Source: Pseudoips prasinana | Taxonomy: Eukaryota > Arthropoda > Insecta > Lepidoptera > Nolidae | Length of the DNA stretch: 64,000 nucleotides | Direction of reading: 5' to 3' | NCBI GenBank assembly: GCA_951640165.1 | Contig: OX621251.1 | Location: 23,274,893 to 23,338,892, forward strand | Part shown: piece by piece, positions 57,091 to 64,000 of the stretch | Layout: each line of letters opens with the position of its first letter | How positions within the stretch are numbered: position 1 is the stretch's first letter | Made by a program: the position numbers and the translations under genes | Notes under the pieces: model-generated | The model's input: only the letters and a program-made list of their open reading frames with translations | What the model was told of the DNA's origin: nothing | The model's database searches: none

Positions 57091-59589
57091 GTGTGCGTCA
57101 GAATCGAGGGCCCATTTTTCAAACTTATGTGAAACAAAATAAGACTTTTAGGAAAATTAGTTAAAAATAGTTAAAACTTAAAGCAAAGGGTCACGAATTT
57201 CTTAAACGTGAATTAAAACTGTTATGACTAAATAACTTGGGCCCTCAATCCTGACGCATGCATAAAGTGGCATAGTCTAAATCTCTGTAAGTACTATCGC
57301 TGGGGTTATAATTTTTATTTAAGAATTTAGTTAAGAATTTCTTAAATATTTTAAGAAATTCTCTAATCTGCAGAATATTTCATTACAGATTTATAGAGGT
57401 ATATATAGGGCCCTCAATTCATTATTGCCTGAACTGAGGAATCTGCAATACATGAATTTCTCTGAAGAAATACATAAATACGACTTCACCATATTTTACT
57501 TAGACGCTCAAGTGAATTTGTTAAAAAGAAAAAACGACACAAAAGTCAATTGTTAAGAAGTAAATGAAAATTGAATTTTACTAAAATATCAGAACTGAGA
57601 GCCCAATATTTTCAACTTTATTGACTAGGCACAACCTGTTAGATTAGCGCAAATTATAACAAAAGTTTTAACTATTTCTTAACTAAAACATGACATATCG
57701 CTCGTTCCTCTAAATTACACACTTTCAGAGAAAATTGATTTTAAACTTTTCATAAGAGAAAATACTGTAGGGTGACCATAATGTTCATAGAAAGTAGGTA
57801 TCTGTATATTTAGTAAAGCTCGAAACTGAAAGTCGTACTATTTGCAGCTTAAAGTGTTATATACTCGCTATTTACACTTTAGTTTTCAATATTTTTGAAT
57901 ATATGATGTTTGGCCTTTAGGTACGTACTGCTCTGGGCCTAGTTGCCTAAAGCGAATGAAAAAGTAAAGACATACCATATATTTAGTTTTAACAATGTCT
58001 ACATAAAATGAATTAACTGACTACAGTGCGACCAACAAATTAGCGTCCAACAAAAAAAATTAAAGCTCGTAATTTAAACGTTTAAAGGAATTACCCGGAA
58101 CTATCAGTTTAAAAGGAATATGTTTTAAAATATTAGGTGTTGTTGAGTATGTCACTTCGTTGAAACTGGCTGATCTCGGTCACTACAAGGCGCATCGTAT
58201 TGTGTACGGCCGCGTGATCTGTTATGCTGATTTAATGCTTAGATTTGACTATAGTAGAGAAGAACAACCTATATTTTTACACATTCTGACATACGGTTTG
58301 GTTAATACTAATTTTGCAAAATAAAGAACTTCGATCACTCAAATGCAATTTCGTACATTTTAGGATAAAATATTATTTTAAGGTTACATTTATGTTAAGT
58401 AAGTAGATTTTTCATTATTATACCGATTGTGTTTTATTTATCAGAATTTTGTTTGAATTCCGTATTGACGTCTCTGGTGCTACAGTGATCCATAGTTACG
58501 ATAACTTCTTATACATACTAGGTACTATAATGAGAGAATGTTTTCTTGAAGCCTGTCATTACAGTTCATTTTATACCATCTTACGTCACATTTAACATGA
58601 AATGTACTTAGTTAACACAATCAAAAACGCATTCTTTCGTTGGTCGCTCTGTAGTCGGTTAATCTGCCTTTCATTTTATGTAGACATTGTTAAAACTAAA
58701 TATATGGTATGTTTTTCTTAATTATTTGCTTTAGGCAACTAGGCTCATAGCAGTACGTATCTAAAGGCCAAACATCATATATTCAAAAATAAAGAAAACT
58801 TAAGTGTAAATAGCGAGTATATAACACTTTAAGCTGCAAATAGTACGACTTTCCGTTTCGAGCTTTACTAAATATACAGATACCTACTTTCTATGAACAT
58901 TATGGTCACCCTACAGTATTTTCTCTTATGAAAAGTTTAAAATCAATTTTCTCTGAAAGTGTGTAATTTAGAGGAACGAACGATATGTGATGTTTTAGTT
59001 AAGAAATAGTTAAAACTTTTGTTATAATTTGCGCTAATCTAACAGGTTGTGCCTAGTCAATAAAGTTGAAAATATTGGGCTCTCAGTTCTGATATTTTAG
59101 TAAAATTCAACTTTCATTTACTTCTTAACAATTGACTTTTGTGTCGTTTTTTCTTTTTAACAAAATCACTTGAGCGTCTAAGTAAAATATGGTGAAGTCG
59201 TATTTATGTATTTCTTCACAGAAATTCATGTATTGCAGATTCCTCAGTTCAGACAATAATGAATTGAGGGCCCTATATATACCGCTATAAATCTGTAATG
59301 AAATATTCTGCAGATTAGAGAATTTCTTAAAATATTTAAGAAATTCTTAACTAAATTCTTAAGTAAAAATTATAACCCCAAAGATAGTACTTACAGAGAT
59401 TTAGACTATGCCACTTTATGCATGCGTCAGGATTGAGGGCCCAAGTTATTTAATCATAACAGTTTTGATTCACGTTTAAGAAATTCGTGGCCCTTTGCTT
59501 TAAGTTTAACTATTTTTAACTAATTTTCCTAAAAGTCTTATTTTGTTTCACATAAGTTTGAAAAATGGGCCCTCGATTCTGATGCACAC
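57091..59589. mobile_element. Foldback element with inverted arms of about 950 bp and 9-bp target duplication
   Basis: Arms 57091-~58038 and ~58635-59589 are highly similar inverted copies around a loop of about 600 bp without a long open frame. Ends read GTGTGCRTCAGAATCGAGGG. The flanking TGGTCATAG (57082-57090 and 59590-59598) is a 9-bp duplication. Other copies of the interrupted dispersed repeat (for example near 3850) have this word once, confirming the empty site. Long terminal repeats with 9-bp duplications fit Mutator-like elements, but no transposase is present. Confidence 0.9.
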
Positions 59590-59889
59590 TGGTCATAGTA
59601 CTCGGAAAGAAGCTGCTGCCCGTCCTCTGTTAGCGTAGGGCCAATTTAATAGATTACATTTGACATCTGTCAGTTACTAGTAAAGTGAGTTGGAATGTGA
59701 CCTTATTTGGTAATTATTATACAATAAAATATATCGATATTGAAAAAAAAAATACGCAAATTTGTAGTTCTAACTACGGAAAAATAAATAATATTCTATG
59801 CCTAGTGTCAAATGTGATCTATTAAATTAACCGATCGAGCATATATTGTGTTTGCCTACTAAATAATTACTCTAATTGGACCAAATCCC

Positions 59890-60110
59890 GTGTTCATGCC
59901 CGCTTGAGTATGTTTCGCCGGACCGTCTCAACTGGGTCGTGTTGAAACCGGTAGTAGATGAACCCACTGAGTTTGTTTCGCTGGGTCTTCTCAGTTGGGG
60001 CGCATTGGATCCGGTGGTAGCATTAAAGCGCGACCGTCGTTATTAACACAAGGTCCGTCATAATAATAATACCTTTAATATAGACAGAACCATTGACAAT
60101 ATGTAGTAAA
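59890..60110. repeat. LINE 3'-end-like repeat with a diverged tandem copy
   Basis: GTATGTTTCGCCGGACCGTC...ACCGGTAGTAG is followed by a diverged second copy, GTTTGTTTCGCTGGGTCTTC...CCGGTGGTAG. This 'cggtggtag' word group is common at 3' ends of lepidopteran LINEs. Confidence 0.5.
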
Positions 60111-61184
60111 AATATTAGACTTAAACTAGATAATTAAACATAATCTCTTGACAATAACTTGATACGAGCTAGCTAAATATCATTTCTGTAATAAAATAAA
60201 TTTTATAAATGTTTTCATACAAGATGTACCTAAATATCTATGTTACTAGAAATAATATCTAATGTAGGTATACAACTATATTACTACAAACATGTTCTGA
60301 CTATTTACAAGCGCTTTTTTAAAGTCTACGTGAATAAAAACCTTTTTTATTTATTTATTTATTTTATTATTTATTTAGGCACTCTCTCGGTTCGATTTCT
60401 ACGCTCCCCACAGGTTTAGATGGGGTGATGATATTCTGATATGAGCAGCAGTCACCACACAGCAAAGCAACGATTACGATTACTATACATAGTGATAGAT
60501 GAAAGTTTGTACAAGTATACATATGTACATAAATACGTAAGTAATCAGCTGACGCATTCATTTTTGTAGAGGAAATTTTGCAAATGAATTGTCTAACCTC
60601 GTTTGTCAGTTTATCCTGGAAGTGATGAAAATACGTTTATCTAACTCCTTTTTGTTTCTTTCTGAGTAAACTTGTTGCGATATTTAAGTTGTAATTTTCC
60701 CCGGAACGTGCTTCACTGTTTATAGATTTTTCTTTGGGTGCCATTGTTGATCCTGGCATGCAAGAGTAGAAGTGGTGGGCAGAGATTGAAAGAAAAATAA
60801 AACCAATGCCTATATCTCGTTGATTAAACCACCACACCGCACAACCATAACTCTTCCTAATATGCTATGTTTCAATTATCAGATATGTTCAGACTTCACA
60901 GGCAATCTAAAAATACTCGTCCCAACATTATTTGCGTTGATCCTCACTGTTCTCAGTGGTTTTCATAAAAAATATGCAATTATTATACCGCTGTAAGAAC
61001 CACTTCACAAAAGAACGGGTTTATAGGTCATTCACCTTATCGGTACATACGTAATTTTAGGACATAAGAAAAGTATGCGAAGTGTAATTTGTGTGCTGTT
61101 TAGTTAGATTATGATAAATCTGAGTAATTATAATTTATACATTGTGCTTTGACAATAAACTCTCTGATTGTTGACGGCGTAGAA

Positions 61185-61370
61185 TATCATCATCCCTTCT
61201 CATCACGTGGAGGGCGTAGAAATAATCCCGAGGGAATACCTATCAGAGAACGGTCAGCAGCGTTTTTCTGTGGTAAACTATGCCAGACGTGGCGATTATG
61301 GCATATCCCCCATTCTTTGGGGAGACTTTTGTTCAGCTGTGGGCGTAATTTGGCTGACATAATGAATAAA
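61185..61370. repeat. Dispersed repeat copy, inverted
   Basis: Contains AATCCCGAGGGAATACCTAT, GGCGATTATGGCATATCCCC and GACTTTTGTTCAGCTGTGGG. A diverged inverse copy of the 'gtccactgctgg' family. Confidence 0.65.
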
Positions 61371-62286
61371 CTTTGCTTAAGCGATCAAGTTAGCACCTGT
61401 TTAAATGTTTAATATATTTCTGTAAAATGTATTGTTATTCAAATGGACGCTGTGAAGAAATGCAGTTATTTGGAACGCCTTTGGATCCAGTATGTTTGTT
61501 GCCTATAATAGCTTGACAAATAATTTCAAGAACTTTACCACCATTATATTTGTATTCTCCTGGGTTTAAATTAAAAAGATCAGAATTCTAATTAACTGAA
61601 AAAGTCTTAACCGGGGGTAAAAGTTAAAAAAAATCTGGATTCTAATTAAACATTCTTAATAGGTCAGATTTCAGGCTTTCAGGTAAGACGCACACCACGG
61701 TCATATGTAAAAACAATCTAGCCAACCCAAGGTACAAACTTTGTTGTACCTTGGCATATCGATTTGGCGCAGTTCAGGTCCATGGGATCCGAAATGATCA
61801 AATAAAAGTCGATCGAAGATCGTAAAACACTATGCTTTACCTCGTATGAACATTGGTACCGTTGAGAGCTATCTCCTCACCTGCTAGGTAGGTATAATAA
61901 TACAGTTTAAAGTTTTAAACCTACGTACGCCGTGGCATTCAACCCGCGCATCTCAAATGATTCAACATAATTCACTTTGAGGTTTTTGAGAATCTATTCC
62001 CGATTTCGTATTCTTAGCCAGTACAGTATTAGTACAGCCTTTCACGTTCAAATATTATTTTTATAAAGCCTTCGTGACTTCGGAGTTATACAAGGTCTAA
62101 CATTAATGGTGGAGTAATATTAAAGAGATCAAATTGTCTTAAGAGATTGATCAACATCCAGTGATAATCGTCCGACAGAATAGGCAAAAAATACTCCCCT
62201 TCCAAAATATTGGTTAGCTAACGCGTTTTGTATGAGGGTCCTCAAATATTTCACAGACTGGTTTTTTATTTACTTTGTTCAGTTGA

Positions 62287-62504
62287 CAGGCCGGTTGGCA
62301 TGGTTGTTAGATACTTCCCTATGACGCCGCAGGTGGGTTTGATTCCCACCCAGGACAACATTAACATGTATGTTTGTCCTCTATCTGGGTGTAATTACCT
62401 ATATAAGAAAAGTATTATGTCAGTTATCCACGTGTTCCATAGTACAAGCTCTGCTCAGTTTGGGATCAGATGGCCGTGTGTGAATAATGTCCCAGGATAT
62501 TATT
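62287..62504 (+). repeat. tRNA-derived SINE copy
   Basis: GGCCGGTTGGCATGGTTG and GGTGGGTTTGATTCCCAC as promoter boxes; the body and tail match 51663-51913 (AGTACAAGCTCTGCTCAGTT). Confidence 0.75.
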
Positions 62505-62610
62505 GGAACGAAGTTCCTTATCGCGCGATGTGAAAGGGGGCTAGACGGAAAAAAATCTCACGAAAGTTGTCACGACACTTTTTTGCAGCTGTGCGGCGTG
62601 CGCATGTTTC

Positions 62611-62611
<1 letters not shown>

Positions 62612-62641
<30 letters not shown>
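62612..62641. repeat. (TC)n microsatellite
   Basis: GTCTGTCTGTCTCTCTCTC run between a SINE copy and AT-rich DNA. Confidence 0.9.
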
Positions 62642-63179
62642 TATTGAAAGCAGCCAGATATTTTCATTTCTATTTCGCATTGAACAGTGTGGTGTCGCGA
62701 CGATTATTTTTGTTGAGTGTATACAGGTTTTTTGTACATAATAAATAATAAGAAATAACTTCGTTCCATCCGGGTGTCCCTTGACACCTCTCAAGTTTTT
62801 CTAGTTTCATGACTACATTGCGAATTGCGCTTTTGAAGTTTCCTTTTACTATTATTCACTATTTCATATTTATGTTATACCTTTTATATTTTCTTTATCT
62901 TATAAAATTGTACGAGCGAATCACGTTTTATATGTTTAAATGTTTCGCGGTGGAATGCGTGCCCTTGACTATATTTACATAAAACTTGGTTCGATTCAGA
63001 TACGGGGACCTTGACATATTAAATGTTGACAAACGTCAGCTTTGTTGTCATTCACATTACTTAATATTCGGGTCACTGGATAGATCGTTGTGTAGGTGTA
63101 GTTTATATATGTCACGCGAAGTATAGGCTGGTTCATTTATTTCTAACTGCGCGCCTTGATTTCGTCCAGCTGAAGAATT

Positions 63180-63555
63180 ATGTCATCATTACAGCTAAAT
63201 CAGTCCACTGTTGCACAAGTCCCCTCAAGAATCGTCTTGGGGGGGATATCCCATAATCGCCACGTTTAGCAGGCGGGTTGGCGATCGCAGTAAGATGGTG
63301 ATTAGTACACAGAGAGACACTGCTGCCCGTACTCTGGTAGATATTCAGACTCAGACATCACGGCATTAGAAACTAGATAGTTTACATGTCCTAGTTCATG
63401 AACCCAACTATTTATATATTATAATTTGCTTATATAGTGATGGTAATTTTTCCAAAAGATATTCCCTTGTCGACGTCTACGCCCCCCACGGGATGAGATG
63501 GGGTGATGGTATTCTGATTCTGATATTTGTCGCCGTCACCACACAGCAGGCAGAA
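63180..63555. repeat. Dispersed repeat copy interrupted by a 110-bp insert
   Basis: The family series from CAGTCCACTGTTGCACAAGT to CGTCACCACACAGCAGGC is broken at 63347-63456 by unrelated AT-rich DNA flanked by AGATATTC on both sides. Confidence 0.72.
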
Positions 63556-64000
63556 GAATTATGTATATACTAGATATTGATTATTCCGTGAATTCAATCG
63601 CGTGGATTTCTTTAATCTTCTATTTTACATACTCCAGGGTAGAATTATGAAAATAACAACGAAATATATTTTTATTTTGACCAGAGGTCTTAGTTTTTAG
63701 AGTCAGTAAGACTGACTTTAAAACTGATGAATTTAATATACCACTAATTGATGCGAAATTTTCTGCCCCTTACTTTGAAAAGACGTATTTCCATACAAAT
63801 TCGTTCATAGGGGCTGAACGAATTATATATTCAGGAAATTTCAAAAAATCCTTCCTTATTTGATGCTGCAAAATTTTAAGTATGTAGTCTTACATCGTAC
63901 AAGTAACTATATAATATATGTATAGATTTATGTATTTGTCATGGCCAAAAAATGAAAATAAATGGTTATTAATTAATTATTAATAAGTATACCTACTGAG

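Larger units (their letters stand above)
61380..64000. other. Right end of the window, intronic or intergenic
   Basis: Apart from the SINE, microsatellite and dispersed repeat listed separately, I see no exon. TPR and membrane-anchor exons of the FKBP8-like gene were looked for and not recognised. Confidence 0.4.

Noticed and set aside
62487..62741. 84-residue frame with hydrophobic part
   Set aside because: Generated by the TC microsatellite and SINE tail.

Overview
This is a eukaryotic, intron-bearing, AT-rich insect window, most likely from a moth or butterfly (Lepidoptera). The repeat families, the spliced single-copy genes and the errantivirus all fit that. No bacterial features, CRISPR arrays or rRNA genes are present.

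Five host genes are recognisable, all small islands in transposon-rich DNA. (1) 291-12335, minus: at least eight exons that join in perfect phase and encode an N-terminal RAP1-type Myb domain followed by a long Ser/Thr/Asn/Lys-rich region; I read it as a TERF2IP/RAP1-like telomere protein whose 3' end lies off the left edge. (2) 17229-18342, plus: GINS3/Psf3 of the replicative helicase, complete in three exons. (3) 28777-29859, plus: a single-exon small heat-shock protein with an unusually long Ser-rich tail, with TATA box and initiator visible. (4) 30819-32808, minus: Cdk5, complete in two exons. (5) 48752-56906, plus: the first three coding exons of an FKBP8-like immunophilin, continuing off the right edge.

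A possible sixth gene at 23831-26209 (plus) encodes a RAG1/Transib-related protein with a tiny first exon and one frameshift. It could be an old transposon or a degraded domesticated copy.

Most of the rest is mobile DNA with readable boundaries. A hAT element (7981-11370, 8-bp duplication CTCATTAA) carries a CGGBP1-like transposase inside intron 3 of the RAP1-like gene. A rearranged copia element (13994-15927, duplication CGTGT) has two inverted U5 ends. A hAT deletion derivative (20613-21340, duplication ATACCTAC) sits in a LINE fragment. A Ty3/gypsy element (35440-47773, duplication TGTAG) is split by a complete but mutated errantivirus (38405-46673, duplication GAGC) with gag, pol and env. 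Two RNase H-encoding LINE fragments lie in intron 2 of the FKBP8 gene. A 2.5-kb foldback element (57091-59589, duplication TGGTCATAG) has inverted arms of about 950 bp. Several SINE-like and unclassified dispersed repeat families fill the spaces.

The host genes do not form a pathway. The interest lies in the telomere gene's unusual architecture, the RAG1-like gene, the non-canonical copia insertion, the apparent self-priming signal of the Ty3/gypsy element and the foldback element.
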